A program made the position numbers and the translations under genes. DNA of 64,000 nucleotides from CAVYBY01 sp963766935 (lineage in GTDB: Bacteria > Actinomycetota > UBA4738 > HRBIN12). The notes below the pieces were generated by a model that did no database searches, had not been told where the DNA came from, and saw nothing but the letters and a program-made list of their open reading frames with translations. Below, piece after piece: positions 1 through 9,224 of this stretch (positions within the stretch are counted from its first letter, which is position 1; each line of letters begins with the position of its first letter). The stretch is from assembly GCA_963766935.1 (NCBI GenBank), contig CAVYBY010000006.1:186001-250000 (forward strand), read 5' to 3'.

Positions 1-252
1 GAGGAGACGATCATTCGAAGCGTCGAGAAGACGTCGAGAGCCCTGGTCGTCTACGAGTCCCACCGGTTCCTCGGGATCGGCGCCGAGGTCGCCGCGATGA
101 TCGCGGAGAAGGCGTTCGAGCACCTCGATGCCCCCGTCGAACGGCTCGCTCCCCCGAGCACGCCCGTCCCGTTTTCTCCGCCGCTCGAGGACGCCTACCT
201 GCCGCAGGTTGCCGATATCGAGCGCGCGATCCAGCGGCTGTCGGCCTGGTGA
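1..252 (+). CDS. 2-oxoacid dehydrogenase E1 beta subunit, C-terminal part (5' end outside window)
   Basis: The open frame enters from the left edge and ends at TGA 250-252, giving 83 residues. It reads as the transketolase C-terminal domain of an E1 beta subunit. The visible run 'TSRALVVYESHRFLGIGAEVAAMIAEKAFEHL', broken by normal spacing, matches the fold that closes pyruvate or branched-chain E1 beta, followed by the usual proline-rich 'PFSPPLEDAYLPQ' end. E1 beta with E1 alpha decarboxylates the 2-oxoacid using thiamine diphosphate and passes the acyl group to E2. The E2 gene begins 22 bases downstream, so an E1 alpha-E1 beta-E2 operon is inferred. Substrate (pyruvate or branched-chain) cannot be told from this fragment. 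A second complete E1 beta lies at 25.9 kb. Confidence 0.88.
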   Translation, partial: EETIIRSVEKTSRALVVYESHRFLGIGAEVAAMIAEKAFEHLDAPVERLAPPSTPVPFSPPLEDAYLPQVADIERAIQRLSAW

Positions 253-274
253 CACCAACGAACCGAGGAGAGAG

Positions 275-1603
275 ATGACTTCGATCCAGATGCCACAGCT
301 CGGCGAGACGATCATCGAAGGCACGATCCTCAAGTGGCTCAAGAAAGAGGGCGAGCACATCGGGATCGACGAGCCGTTGTTCGAGATCTCGACCGACAAG
401 GTGGACACGGAGGTGCCCTCGCCGGTCGAGGGCACGCTGACGAAGATCCTCGTCGCCGAGGGACAGACCGTTCCGGTCGGAACCCAGCTCGCCGAGATCG
501 ACGGGCCGGCCGGTTCGGATGAGGCGGCGGCCGGCGAATCGGTGGGAGCGGAGGCGGCGGCCGGCGCAGCAACCCCCACCGCGGCGCCTGCGGCGCCTGC
601 GGCGGCGGCGACCGGGGGCACCCTGACGAAGCTTCCCAAGAGCGGCGAGCGGAGCGACGTGGTCTCGCCGATCGTGCGCAAGCTCGCGCAGGAACACGGC
701 CTCGACCTCAGCCGCATCGCCGGCACGGGAACCGGCGGCAGGATCACCAAGAAGGACGTGCTGGCGGCCGCGGTCGGAGCAACGGGCGGAGCTCCGGCCG
801 CTTCCAGCGCTCAGGCGGCATCCGTCGCCCCGGCTGCTTCTATGCCCGGCGCCCCGGCACCGGCGGCACGGCCCGCTCCCCCGCCGCTGTCCGTGGCGGC
901 CGGGGACGAGGTCGCACCGATGTCCCACATCCGCAAGGCGATCGCGGAGCACATGCTCGCGTCGGTGCAGGTGACCGCGCGCGCATGGACCATGGTCGAG
1001 GTGAACCTGGAGCATCTGGTGCGGCTTCGCGCCGGCGCGAAGGATGCGTTCCTCGCGGCGCACGGCGTGAAGCTGACGTATCTCCCATTCGTCGTCCGCG
1101 CGACGGTCGACGCGCTCCAGATGTACCCGACGGTCAACGCGCGGATCGACGGCGAGAACCTCGTCGTGCCCAGATCCGTCAACATGGGAATCGCCGTCTC
1201 CTACGACCAGGGTCTGATCGTCCCCGTCATCACCGGCGCCGAGCGGCTCAGCACCGTGGGCGTCGCCGAGGCGATCGCCGACCTGGCCGCGCGGGCACGC
1301 TCCCACCAGCTGAAACCGGACGAGGTGCAAGGCTCGACGTTCACGATCACGAACCCCGGGCCGTACGGTTCGGTCGCCAGCGTGCCGATCATCAACCGGC
1401 CGAACGCCGGCATCATGTCGCTCGACGCAATCACGAAACGGCCGGTCGTCGTCGCCGACGACGCCATCGCCGTGCGGCACATGGTCAACGTGTCGATGTC
1501 GTGGGATCACCGCGTCATCGACGGCGAGGTGGCAACGAGGTTCCTTGCCCGGGTCAAGGAGAACCTCGAGACCTGGGACTTCACCGAAGACCTGGGGCTC
1601 TAG
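275..1603 (+). CDS. Dihydrolipoamide acyltransferase, E2 of a 2-oxoacid dehydrogenase complex
   Basis: The protein has 442 residues. An N-terminal lipoyl domain (about 1-78) carries the lipoylated lysine K42 in STDKVDTEV. An Ala/Pro-rich linker follows, then the E3/E1-binding domain (about 130-163, SPIVRKLAQEHGLDL). A second linker leads to the catalytic acyltransferase domain ending with the HxxxDG signature H412-D416 (HRVIDGE). It accepts the acyl group from E1 and transfers it to CoA in the cytosolic complex. ATG 275 is preferred over an upstream in-frame ATG at 128, because it follows GAGGAG and starts exactly at the lipoyl domain. lipB starts five bases after its stop, so lipoate attachment and its protein target are co-transcribed. 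Pyruvate or branched-chain substrate is undecided. Confidence 0.93.
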   Translation: MTSIQMPQLGETIIEGTILKWLKKEGEHIGIDEPLFEISTDKVDTEVPSPVEGTLTKILVAEGQTVPVGTQLAEIDGPAGSDEAAAGESVGAEAAAGAATPTAAPAAPAAAATGGTLTKLPKSGERSDVVSPIVRKLAQEHGLDLSRIAGTGTGGRITKKDVLAAAVGATGGAPAASSAQAASVAPAASMPGAPAPAARPAPPPLSVAAGDEVAPMSHIRKAIAEHMLASVQVTARAWTMVEVNLEHLVRLRAGAKDAFLAAHGVKLTYLPFVVRATVDALQMYPTVNARIDGENLVVPRSVNMGIAVSYDQGLIVPVITGAERLSTVGVAEAIADLAARARSHQLKPDEVQGSTFTITNPGPYGSVASVPIINRPNAGIMSLDAITKRPVVVADDAIAVRHMVNVSMSWDHRVIDGEVATRFLARVKENLETWDFTEDLGL

Positions 1604-1607
1604 CCGG

Positions 1608-2318
1608 GTGGGCGCCCCCGCCTGGTTGCTGCGGCCCGGCGGGCCGGTTCCCTACGGGGCCGCGAACGACGCGATGCACCGCCTCGCCGAGCGGCGCCTG
1701 GCCGGTGCCGTCCCGGACTCGATCGTGATGCTCGAGCACCCGCCGGTCTTCACGGCGGGACGCCGGTCGAAGACCGAGGACCTCCGCTGGTCGCCGGCCG
1801 AGGTGACCGCGCGCGGCGGCGAGGTGCACCGGATCGATCGCGGCGGCGCGTACACGTTCCACGGTCCGGGACAGCTCGTGTGCTATCCGATCGTGGACCT
1901 CGGCGCGAGACCCGACGTGGGCCGCTACCTCCGGTTGCTGGAGGAGGCCGTCATCGGTGCGGGGGCGGCGGTGGGAGTGACGTTGGAGCGGCGCGCCGAC
2001 GTCCAGACCGGCGTCTGGGCCGGCAACGAAAAAGTCTGCGCCATCGGGATCCGGCTGATGCGGGCGCGCGTCGCCCTGCACGGGCTCGCCCTCAACTGCG
2101 AGACGGATCTGTCCTGGTTCGACGGAATCGTCGCCTGCGGCCTGCCCGACCACGGCGTCACGTCACTCTCGCGACTCGCCGGCCGCCGGGTGACGGTCGC
2201 CGAGATCCGCCCGGTCCTCGAGCGGCATCTGGGGCTCCTCCTCGATCTGCGGGTCGAGCCGGCACCGGCCGCCGAGGTGGCCGCGTTCAGCCCGGAGCCG
2301 TCCCGCGCCGCAGGCTGA
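1608..2318 (+). CDS. lipB: Octanoyl-[acyl-carrier-protein]:protein octanoyltransferase
   Basis: LipB moves octanoate from acyl carrier protein to the lipoyl lysine of E2 and related proteins, the first step of de novo lipoate assembly. The 236-residue product has the family hallmarks: the RGGAYTFHGPGQLVCYPI block, the substrate lysine K142 in GNEKVCAIG, and the catalytic cysteine C177 in IVACGLPDHGVTSL. GTG 1608 is chosen because it lies just after the E2 stop and the conserved N-terminus starts soon after; in-frame starts further upstream would run into E2. The partner lipA is not adjacent but lies at 30.8 kb. Confidence 0.93.
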   Translation: MGAPAWLLRPGGPVPYGAANDAMHRLAERRLAGAVPDSIVMLEHPPVFTAGRRSKTEDLRWSPAEVTARGGEVHRIDRGGAYTFHGPGQLVCYPIVDLGARPDVGRYLRLLEEAVIGAGAAVGVTLERRADVQTGVWAGNEKVCAIGIRLMRARVALHGLALNCETDLSWFDGIVACGLPDHGVTSLSRLAGRRVTVAEIRPVLERHLGLLLDLRVEPAPAAEVAAFSPEPSRAAG

Positions 2319-2323
2319 GCCGA

Positions 2324-2340
2324 ATGCCGGAGCCCGGCAT
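2324..2340 (+). terminator. Short hairpin after lipB
   Basis: A perfect 7-bp stem (ATGCCGG / CCGGCAT) with a 3-base loop lies six bases after the lipB stop and is followed by more GC-rich dyad sequence. There is no T-run, so this is only a possible terminator of the E1-E2-lipB unit. Confidence 0.3.
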
Positions 2341-2477
2341 CGGCCGGGCCGGCCCACGACACGGACTTCCGGACGCCACATGTGGTCCAACGCACGAGGG
2401 ACACCCGGTTCCCCGCGGCGTACGCTTCGTCCGTACGGCCCATACCGGGCTCCCCGAAACGCCCGACGGAGGTTCTC

Positions 2478-4394
2478 TTGCGACGCCGCGTCATCTCGAT
2501 CTCGATGTCCTTGGGGCTCAGCCTTACCCTGCTCGGCCTGGCCGGGTCGCCTTCGGCCCTCGCGGTCAACGCGGCTCAGAGCTCGATCGTCTCGGCGAAC
2601 CCGGCCAACTTCACGCCCCACGTCCGCGACGGCCACGTCAACGCCATCGTGCAGGTGGGCGGCACCATCGTCGCCGGCGGCCTCTTCACCCAGGTGAAGA
2701 CACCCGGCGGACCCTGGCTTTCACGGACGAACCTCTTCGCGTTCGACGCGGCAACCGGCCAGATCACGAGCTTCGCCCCGACGGTCAACGGCGAGGTGCT
2801 GACTCTGGCGAGGGAAGGGACGCGCGTGTTCGCCGGCGGGGCCTTCAGCGTGGTCAACGGCGTACGAAAGCGGCGCGTCGTCAAGCTCAACCTCCTCGGT
2901 AGGAATGTGGTCGCCTTCGACCCGCAGATCACCTCGGGCACGGCCGTCTACGACATGGCCGTCTCCGGCGGCCGGCTCTGGCTGGGCGGAGCGTTCTCGA
3001 AGATCGGCACGGCGACCCGGCAGCGGTTCGCCGCAGTGAACCCGCAGACCGGCGCGCTCGATCCCGACGTCAGAGTCACGTTCGCCGGCAAGCACAACCG
3101 CGGCACCGTCCGCGTCCACAAGCTCGACGTCACGCCCGATGGCTCCAGGATGATCGTCCTCGGCAACTTCCTCACCGCCGACGGCCTCGACCGCAACCAA
3201 GCCGCCATCCTCGACCTCACCACGACCCCGGTCAGCGTGACGAGCTGGAGCACCCAGCGCTTCGTCCCGCAATGCACCTCGCGGTTCGACACCTACATGC
3301 GCGACGTCGACGTCGATCCGACCGGGCAGTACTTCGTGATCGGCACCACGGGCGCGTTCATGGGCGGACCGGGCGCCGGCGTCATGTGCGACTCCGTGTC
3401 GCGGTGGCCGCTCGGCACGACGGGCCCGAACCAGCAGCCGACCTGGGTCGACTACACGGGCGGCGACACGACGTTCAGCGTGGCCGTCACGGGAACAGCC
3501 GTCTACGCCGGCGGCCACCAGCGCTGGTGGAACAACCCGTTTGCGGGCGACCGACCCGGGCCCGGCGCCTCCGCGCGCACGGGCATCGCCGCGCTCGATC
3601 CCGCCAACGGCCTCCCGTTCTCGTGGAACCCGACCCGGATGCCGCGCGGCCGCGGCGTCTTCGCGCTCGTCGGCACGTCGGCGGGTCTGTGGGTCGGCTC
3701 GGACACCAACCGGATCGGCGGAGAGATCCACGAGAAGATCGCCTTCATGCCGCTCGCCGGCGGCACGACGGTCCCCGTTCACCAGGCGGCGACGCTGCCC
3801 GGAACCCTCTGGACCCTTCCCACCGCGGTGGGCGGATCCCTTACGCGCCGGTCGTTCAACGGCACGACCCCGGGCGCCACCTCCACGATCTCCACACCGG
3901 GCGTCGACTGGTCGCGAGCGCGCGGCGCGTTCATCACCAACGGCCGGATCTACATGGGATGGAGCGACGGCCGGTTCTACTCGAGGACCTTCAACGCCGC
4001 CACGGTCGGTCCGGCCGTCGAGGTGGACCTGCACGGCCTCACCGCCGCATCGCCCGGCTTCTTCCCGGTCGCGAACATCACCGGAATGGTCTATGACGCA
4101 GGCCGTCTCTACTACACCGTGAGCGGAGACTCGACCCTTTACTATCGATACTTCACCCCGGAGAGCCAGACGGTCGGGGCCCAGCGTTTCACGGCGCAGA
4201 CCGGCGGTATCGCCTGGCAGGACGTGCAGGGCATGGCGCTCGCCGCCGGGAAGCTCTACTTCGCCCGATCGAACGGGACGCTCTACTCGGTCTCGTTCTC
4301 CGGCGGCACGGCGAACGCGTCGACGCTCGCGACCGTCGACACGTCGGCGGGTCAGGCCTGGGCCTCACGCGGCATGTTCGTTCGCAATCCGTAG
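2478..4394 (+). CDS. Secreted beta-propeller protein (delta-60-repeat-like)
   Basis: The 638-residue protein begins with an arginine-rich signal peptide and hydrophobic core ending in the SPSALA cleavage region at about residue 29. The mature part is a series of roughly 50-residue beta-propeller blades of the type GGxFxxV.G..R..VAAF.P.TGAL, such as VFAGGAFSVVNGVRKRRVVKLN and LWLGGAFSKIGTATRQRFAAVN. TTG 2478 is used because GGAGG at 2468-2472 sits five bases upstream and it opens the signal peptide; longer in-frame starts upstream lack this. Many actinobacteria secrete such propellers, but no enzymatic residue is evident. It is a close relative of the 42370-44370 product, sharing the NPANFTPHV-type N-terminus and the YYTVSGD..LYYRYFTPESQ C-terminal block. 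Role at the surface is inferred. Confidence 0.8.
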   Translation: MRRRVISISMSLGLSLTLLGLAGSPSALAVNAAQSSIVSANPANFTPHVRDGHVNAIVQVGGTIVAGGLFTQVKTPGGPWLSRTNLFAFDAATGQITSFAPTVNGEVLTLAREGTRVFAGGAFSVVNGVRKRRVVKLNLLGRNVVAFDPQITSGTAVYDMAVSGGRLWLGGAFSKIGTATRQRFAAVNPQTGALDPDVRVTFAGKHNRGTVRVHKLDVTPDGSRMIVLGNFLTADGLDRNQAAILDLTTTPVSVTSWSTQRFVPQCTSRFDTYMRDVDVDPTGQYFVIGTTGAFMGGPGAGVMCDSVSRWPLGTTGPNQQPTWVDYTGGDTTFSVAVTGTAVYAGGHQRWWNNPFAGDRPGPGASARTGIAALDPANGLPFSWNPTRMPRGRGVFALVGTSAGLWVGSDTNRIGGEIHEKIAFMPLAGGTTVPVHQAATLPGTLWTLPTAVGGSLTRRSFNGTTPGATSTISTPGVDWSRARGAFITNGRIYMGWSDGRFYSRTFNAATVGPAVEVDLHGLTAASPGFFPVANITGMVYDAGRLYYTVSGDSTLYYRYFTPESQTVGAQRFTAQTGGIAWQDVQGMALAAGKLYFARSNGTLYSVSFSGGTANASTLATVDTSAGQAWASRGMFVRNP

Positions 4395-4401
4395 ACGCGT
4401 T

Positions 4402-4548
4402 CTAGCCCTTGCTGCGGAATGTCCGTTCCCGGCCGTCCCCGTGAGTGAGCCGGTACCGACTCGCTTTGAGCAGCGTAGCTTCGACGATCGCGAACACCGC
4501 GACGGCCACGAGACCGGCGCCGACGATCCATCTGAGCGCGGTTCCCAT
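4402..4548 (-). CDS. Small single-pass membrane protein downstream of the flippase
   Basis: This 48-residue frame starts with ATG at 4548 and stops with TAG at 4404-4402. It has a strong AGGAGGGAA ribosome site that overlaps the flippase stop, and begins 10 bases after it. Residues about 5-28 form one hydrophobic segment (WIVGAGLVAVAVFAIVEATLL) followed by a basic tail rich in Arg and Lys. It is translated last in the sulfotransferase-flippase operon. I do not recognise a family; a small accessory subunit of the exporter is a guess from position only. Confidence 0.55.
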   Translation of the reverse strand: MGTALRWIVGAGLVAVAVFAIVEATLLKASRYRLTHGDGRERTFRSKG

Positions 4549-4558
4549 CGGTTCCCTC

Positions 4559-6160
4559 CTATGCGGGCGCGCCGCCGGCGGTCCTGCGACGGAGCGAGCT
4601 GACGAGCGCCGACAGCTGCAGCACGTCCCGGCTCCGCCACACGATCGCCGCGTAGGCGGCGCCGGCGACGATCGCCGCGCCGACCAGGCTCAACAGCGTC
4701 GGCCCGAACACGATCCGAAACGCGAGCCCGAGGACGCCGAACGTCCCGAGCGATGCGAGCCCCGCGACCAGCGACCCCGGTCCGAAGGGGTCGAGGTCCA
4801 GGAACCTCGAGACCTGGATCAGCGGCAGGATGTTCTTGACGACGATGCTCACCGTCCACGCCGCCGCCGACCCCTGGATCCCCCAGCGCGGGATGAGCAG
4901 GAGATTGAGGACCACGTTGAGCACCAGAGCGACGGCCGTGTTGAACGCGCTCCACCAGCTGCGCCCTCCCATCAGCAGAACGACGTCGACGGGACCGGCA
5001 GCCATGCTGATGAGCATCCCCGGCGCAAGGATCGACAGGACGCCGGCGCCGCCCTGGAAGCCGGAGCCGAAGACCCGCACCAGCGCGGGCGCGAACACGG
5101 CCATCAACAGGTAGACCGGCCACGTGAGCACCATGAGCCAGGCCGTCGCCGCCTGGTAGACGTTCTCGGCCCGGTCGTGCTCCCTCGCGGCCAGAAGGCT
5201 GCTGATCTGCGGGGCGATCGCCTGGACCACGGCGGCGAGGATGGCCTGGCCGGCGACGATGTAGCGGCTGGACGCCGTGTATACCGTGGCGTCCGACGCC
5301 CCCAGGATCACCCCGATGAGAAGTGTGTCGAGCCACAGGATCGCCACCTGGAACACCGCCGAGAGGCCGCGCGGCGCGGTGAACCTCCAGAACTCGACGA
5401 ACAAGAGCCGGGTCGGCGTGACGACGGCGTCCACGACCGTGCTCCGCCGGCCGGCGGCTCGCTCCAGCCTCACGATCCAGATCCCAGAGGCCACGAAGCC
5501 GAGGCCGATCGGAACGCCGTACGCCGCTGCCATCGCCCACGTCCCCAGTCCGGCCAGCACGGCGAAGAGCGCCAGGAGGCATTGCGTAAGTGGCTTGCCG
5601 ATCTTGTCCACCAGCACGGTGGGCCGCATGGTTCCGAACCCCCGCGTCCCCGCGTTCACGACCGTGTAGATGGAAGAAAGCGGCAGGAAGAACGCCAGCA
5701 GCCGAACGTAGGGCGCAAGCGAGTCGGCGTTTCCGTGATGGCCGAACAGCCGCGAGGCGGGGCCGGCGAGCAGAAAGCCGATCACGGCGAGCAGAAGTCC
5801 CGCCGCCGCCACCGGCACCACCGCGGCCATCAGCGTGGCCCGCACATCGTGAGTCCGGCTGAGCGTCTTGTACCTGGCGATCATCCGGACGAGACCCGTG
5901 TCGGCCCCGAGCTCCGCCACGTTGCTGGCGATCGTGAACAACGCCACCGCTTCGAAGAAATAGCCGCCGGCCTCCTTGCCCAGCCCGCGGGTGACGATCA
6001 CGACGAGCAGAAAGCTGAGGAGCCCGAACGAGATGGTGCCGACCAGGTTGAGGGCGCCGCCGCGCGCGAACCGGCTGATGTCGTCGGCGGCGCTGCCCTT
6101 CGGGACCGAGATCGCAGCCGCTTCGGGAGACGCGGTTGCGTCCCCCCTCACGAATCCCAC
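4559..6160 (-). CDS. Polysaccharide flippase, Wzx/MOP superfamily
   Basis: The 533-residue integral membrane protein has about 14 predicted membrane spans. The N-terminal block FARGGALNLVGTISFGLLSFLLVVIVTRGLGKEAGGYFF is broken here only for description and is typical of O-antigen and teichoic acid exporters of the MOP superfamily. It should flip lipid-linked saccharide across the cytoplasmic membrane. GTG 6160 has GAGGA six bases upstream; a second GTG at 6151 would give a 4-base GTGA overlap with the sulfotransferase stop and is an alternative start. It lies in an operon of three sulfotransferases, so its cargo may be a sulfated glycan, but this is an inference. Confidence 0.9.
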   Translation of the reverse strand: MGFVRGDATASPEAAAISVPKGSAADDISRFARGGALNLVGTISFGLLSFLLVVIVTRGLGKEAGGYFFEAVALFTIASNVAELGADTGLVRMIARYKTLSRTHDVRATLMAAVVPVAAAGLLLAVIGFLLAGPASRLFGHHGNADSLAPYVRLLAFFLPLSSIYTVVNAGTRGFGTMRPTVLVDKIGKPLTQCLLALFAVLAGLGTWAMAAAYGVPIGLGFVASGIWIVRLERAAGRRSTVVDAVVTPTRLLFVEFWRFTAPRGLSAVFQVAILWLDTLLIGVILGASDATVYTASSRYIVAGQAILAAVVQAIAPQISSLLAAREHDRAENVYQAATAWLMVLTWPVYLLMAVFAPALVRVFGSGFQGGAGVLSILAPGMLISMAAGPVDVVLLMGGRSWWSAFNTAVALVLNVVLNLLLIPRWGIQGSAAAWTVSIVVKNILPLIQVSRFLDLDPFGPGSLVAGLASLGTFGVLGLAFRIVFGPTLLSLVGAAIVAGAAYAAIVWRSRDVLQLSALVSSLRRRTAGGAPA

Positions 6161-7032
6161 CCGAGGTCCTCGCCCAGCAGCTCGTAGAGCCGGAGGTTGT
6201 GCGGCTTGAAGTAGTCGGCGAGACGCTCGAGCTCGGCGTCGGACACCTTCCCCCCCGAGCTTGCGTTGTAGGTCGAGAAGTCTCGACGCCGCTGCACGGG
6301 GATGCCGAGGAACCGCTGCACCTCGTTGTAACCGGACTCGGGGTCCTGAAAGAACCGTCCGGTCTCGAGAATCAGAAATCGCTCCCGGGGAAACAGTGCG
6401 AACCAGCGCTCGAGCTGCTCCGCGTAGCGGCCGCGCGAGAGGTAGCTGTGATGTTGATGCGCGTAGCTTTGGTACGAGGGATCCGCCAGGATGTGTTCCT
6501 CCTCCCCCGCCAGCCGGCCGGGCTCCTGGGCGACCGCCTCTTCGAAGGTCAGGCTCTCGGACCCGAGCGAGCGCTCGTGCTGGTGCTGCGAGATCGCGCG
6601 AGACACCGGCTCACGAAGCATGACGACGAACCGCGCGAACGGCAGTTCCCGAGCGATCCGCTCCGGCGCCAGCGGGTGAAACAGGTAGTACGGCGTCGCT
6701 TCTCCCGTGATCGGCTCGAATCCGGTTCTCCTGCGAACGCGCTCGGCCGCGGTCCTCGTCGGAAAGTGACCCCGGTACCAGGCGAGTCCCCGCCCGTACC
6801 GCGTGTCAAAGAAATGGACTTCCTTCGTCGCGGCCGGAGCGATCGCCGGGTGCTCCGCCAGGTACTGGTAAAGCGATGTAGTGCCGCACCGCTGGCCGCC
6901 GATGATGATGAACGACGGCAGGAGGCGTCGGCTGCTCGTCATGGAACCGAACGCGCCCACGCCGGCCTTCAGGGCCTCCCGAACGCGGCCCGGGAACCGC
7001 GCGCGGATCGTCTGGTCGCGAAGCGGCTTCAT
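6148..7032 (-). CDS. Sulfotransferase (PAPS-dependent, heparan-sulfotransferase-like group)
   Basis: The 294-residue protein uses PAPS to sulfate an acceptor. The 5'-phosphosulfate loop is at residues 45-53 (GGQRCGTTS) and the 3'-phosphate site is in VMLREPVSRAISQHQHE. The central TGEATPYYLFHPLAPERI segment and the ending HNLRLYELLGEDLGW are typical of sulfotransferases acting on carbohydrate or lipid-linked substrates. ATG 7032 overlaps the TGA of the preceding gene (ATGA), which decides the start over an earlier in-frame ATG at 7104. It is strongly similar in plan to the sulfotransferase at 10511-11377. The acceptor is probably a surface saccharide, inferred from the adjacent flippase. Confidence 0.88.
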   Translation of the reverse strand: MKPLRDQTIRARFPGRVREALKAGVGAFGSMTSSRRLLPSFIIIGGQRCGTTSLYQYLAEHPAIAPAATKEVHFFDTRYGRGLAWYRGHFPTRTAAERVRRRTGFEPITGEATPYYLFHPLAPERIARELPFARFVVMLREPVSRAISQHQHERSLGSESLTFEEAVAQEPGRLAGEEEHILADPSYQSYAHQHHSYLSRGRYAEQLERWFALFPRERFLILETGRFFQDPESGYNEVQRFLGIPVQRRRDFSTYNASSGGKVSDAELERLADYFKPHNLRLYELLGEDLGWDS

Positions 7033-8036
7033 GCGGGCACTCCGGCACCCCGGCCGGCCTGACCCGTGGGACGCATGTATCCGTACCGGCTGAGGAGCGG
7101 CCACGCGAGGGTCGTCACGAGACGGCGGTCCCGCGAGCGCATCTCGTGGCGCCAGCCGTCGTCGTCACGAAGCGTGATGCGCCCGGTCTGGAACCGCATG
7201 GGGTTGCCCGCGGCCGTGTGACCGACCGCGAGATCGAGGTGACGGTCGCGAAGGAACGCAAGCTCACCGGGCTCGACTCCTCCATGGGCTGCGATGCGAC
7301 GAACCTCCGCATGCGGATCGGCCACCAGCCGCTCGTAGAGCACGCGGATCGTCGGGACGGATCGGGCGAGCACCTCGAAGACGAGGTTCGCGCCGACCCA
7401 TCGCAGCGCGGCCTCTCGAGGCGGATAGACGGGCATGAAGTCGGTCCCGGCGGTGGCCTCCGGCCGTCGCACCCGCTTGGCGGAGGAGAACGCCACCCCG
7501 CGGGCATCGCGGACGAGATGCACGACCCGAAGGTCGATCCCGGCCGCGGCTCGCAGGGCCAGGGCGTACGGCGGCGACATCGTGGAGTCCACGAGGACTG
7601 AGGCGCCCGAGACCGCCCGGATCCCTCGAAACACGCGCTCCAGATAGTCGGTGTAGCGGCGAAGCATCAATTCGAACTCGCGGTCCATACGAGTGGCGAG
7701 GAGCTTGGGAATCCGCGACGGCGAATCGACCTCACGCTGGAGCCACAGGACCTCCCCGAGGTCGATCCGGTCCCAGCCGCCGAACGCCTCGTCCCCGACC
7801 CGCTGCCAGAAGGCACACGACCGAAGCGGTGTCCCGCAGCCGCACAGCTCGTCGGCCGCGAGACCCCGGGCGAACAGATACCGCACTTCGCCGACCGAAC
7901 ACACGTCGTCGATCTGCCCGAGCATCCGATCGAGCAGGGTCGAGCCGCTGCGAGCCTGGCCCCCGAGGAACAGCACCTTGACGCCTCCCGAGACCTGGGC
8001 TGCGTCCGGCGCCCGCCGAACGCTTGTGGCGCTCAC
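7029..8036 (-). CDS. Sulfotransferase family protein (Cys-rich N-terminal type)
   Basis: The product has 335 residues. The PAPS loop is GGQARSGSTLL near residues 25-35 and the 3'-phosphate motif is VHLVRDARGVAFS. A conserved ELCGCG...SCAFW cysteine cluster after the loop places it in the same subfamily as the next gene upstream and apart from the two at 6148 and 10511. GTG 8036 gives a GTGA overlap with the upstream stop, and its own TGA overlaps the next ATG, so three sulfotransferases are translationally coupled. In-frame sequence upstream of 8036 is antisense-like shadow of the neighbouring gene. The acceptor is unknown. Confidence 0.85.
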   Translation of the reverse strand: MSATSVRRAPDAAQVSGGVKVLFLGGQARSGSTLLDRMLGQIDDVCSVGEVRYLFARGLAADELCGCGTPLRSCAFWQRVGDEAFGGWDRIDLGEVLWLQREVDSPSRIPKLLATRMDREFELMLRRYTDYLERVFRGIRAVSGASVLVDSTMSPPYALALRAAAGIDLRVVHLVRDARGVAFSSAKRVRRPEATAGTDFMPVYPPREAALRWVGANLVFEVLARSVPTIRVLYERLVADPHAEVRRIAAHGGVEPGELAFLRDRHLDLAVGHTAAGNPMRFQTGRITLRDDDGWRHEMRSRDRRLVTTLAWPLLSRYGYMRPTGQAGRGAGVPA

Positions 8037-9067
8037 GTCGGGCGATCTCCCCCGCCGCTCCCGAACACGCGGTACCCATAGGCGACGAGAAGCGGGGCGG
8101 TGAGCGCTGTGACCCATCTCCGGTCGGACTCGGGAAGGCCCGTCCGCCAGCCCTCGTCGGCACGAATCATCGTCGGGCCCTGCTGGAACCGCATTGGGTT
8201 GCCGCCGATCGTGTGATGCACCCCGAGATTCACGCCGTTGCCGTCGAGGAACCCCAGGTCGGGCTGGATCTCCGGCGCGACGTGCCCGATCACGCGCCGG
8301 AGCACGGACTCGGGGCTCGAGACCAGATCCTCGTAGCGGATCCGGATCGACGGGGTCCCGGTCCAGCCGAGTGCCTGCGTCCCCACGTTGTAGCCGTCGT
8401 ACCGCAGCGCGGCCGACCACGCGTGATACCGCCGCATCCGCTCGCCCGTCCCGGGATCCTTCACAACGACCTTCTGCCACGAGTGCGCCACACCGCGACT
8501 GTCCCGAACGAGGTGGACCAGCCGGAGATCCAGATCCGGGACCCGGCGCAGGAGCAGCGCGTGGGACGGAAGCTTGGAGGAGTCGACTACGACCCGGGCC
8601 TCGGCGACATCGGCGATCGCCCGGTACAGCGCCCCGAGCGCCTCGACATAGGCTTCCCGGTCGGCGGCAAGGCGCGGCAACGTCCGCTTGGAGAACAGCA
8701 ACGGCGTCGTCCAGCCCCGGTCCAGGCTCTGCCGGAGGCGGAACAGCCGCTCGACCGCCGGGGAGTCCCAACCGCCCAAGGCCTCCTTGCCGACCCGCTC
8801 CCAGAATTCGCAGTCGCGAAACGACCGTCCGCAGCCACAGGATGCATTCGAGACCGGCCCTCGTTTCCAGAGTTGCCGGAGCTCTCCGACCGGCACAAAG
8901 CCGTCCACCTGGCCCAGCAGGAGGTCAAGCAGGGTACTGCCCGAGCGGCCCCAGCCGCCGACGTACGCGACACGCAAAGGCCCAGGTGGCCCTGTTGGAA
9001 CCGGCTCGTTGCGGGGGGAGGTCATGACATCGGGCATCCGCGAATCGATCAAGCGACAGTACACCAC
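8033..9067 (-). CDS. Sulfotransferase family protein, first gene of the sulfotransferase-flippase operon
   Basis: This 344-residue protein has the PAPS loop GGWGRSGSTLLDLLLG near residues 37-52, the cysteine cluster ASCGCGRSFRDCEFW, and the 3'-phosphate motif VHLVRDSRGVAHS. It is a paralogue of its downstream neighbour, with matching C-terminal block HHTIGGNPMRFQ versus GHTAAGNPMRFQ. GTG 9067 is preceded by GGGGGAGG with a six-base spacer, which favours it over the ATGs at 9037 and 9025. It leads an operon of at least five genes running leftward and is divergent from the kinase gene at 9225. Confidence 0.85.
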   Translation of the reverse strand: MVYCRLIDSRMPDVMTSPRNEPVPTGPPGPLRVAYVGGWGRSGSTLLDLLLGQVDGFVPVGELRQLWKRGPVSNASCGCGRSFRDCEFWERVGKEALGGWDSPAVERLFRLRQSLDRGWTTPLLFSKRTLPRLAADREAYVEALGALYRAIADVAEARVVVDSSKLPSHALLLRRVPDLDLRLVHLVRDSRGVAHSWQKVVVKDPGTGERMRRYHAWSAALRYDGYNVGTQALGWTGTPSIRIRYEDLVSSPESVLRRVIGHVAPEIQPDLGFLDGNGVNLGVHHTIGGNPMRFQQGPTMIRADEGWRTGLPESDRRWVTALTAPLLVAYGYRVFGSGGGDRPT

Positions 9068-9224
9068 GCGGGGCCTCCCCCGACGCCAACCGACGGACGA
9101 CGGAAGACCTAATTTTCATCCATCAAAAGTCCGATGGCGAAGGTCCATCTCGCCCCGGGCAACCTCAGCCGCATATCATGTGACGCGTCGAGGGGACACG
9201 TATGACGGCATGGAAGGACGGCTG

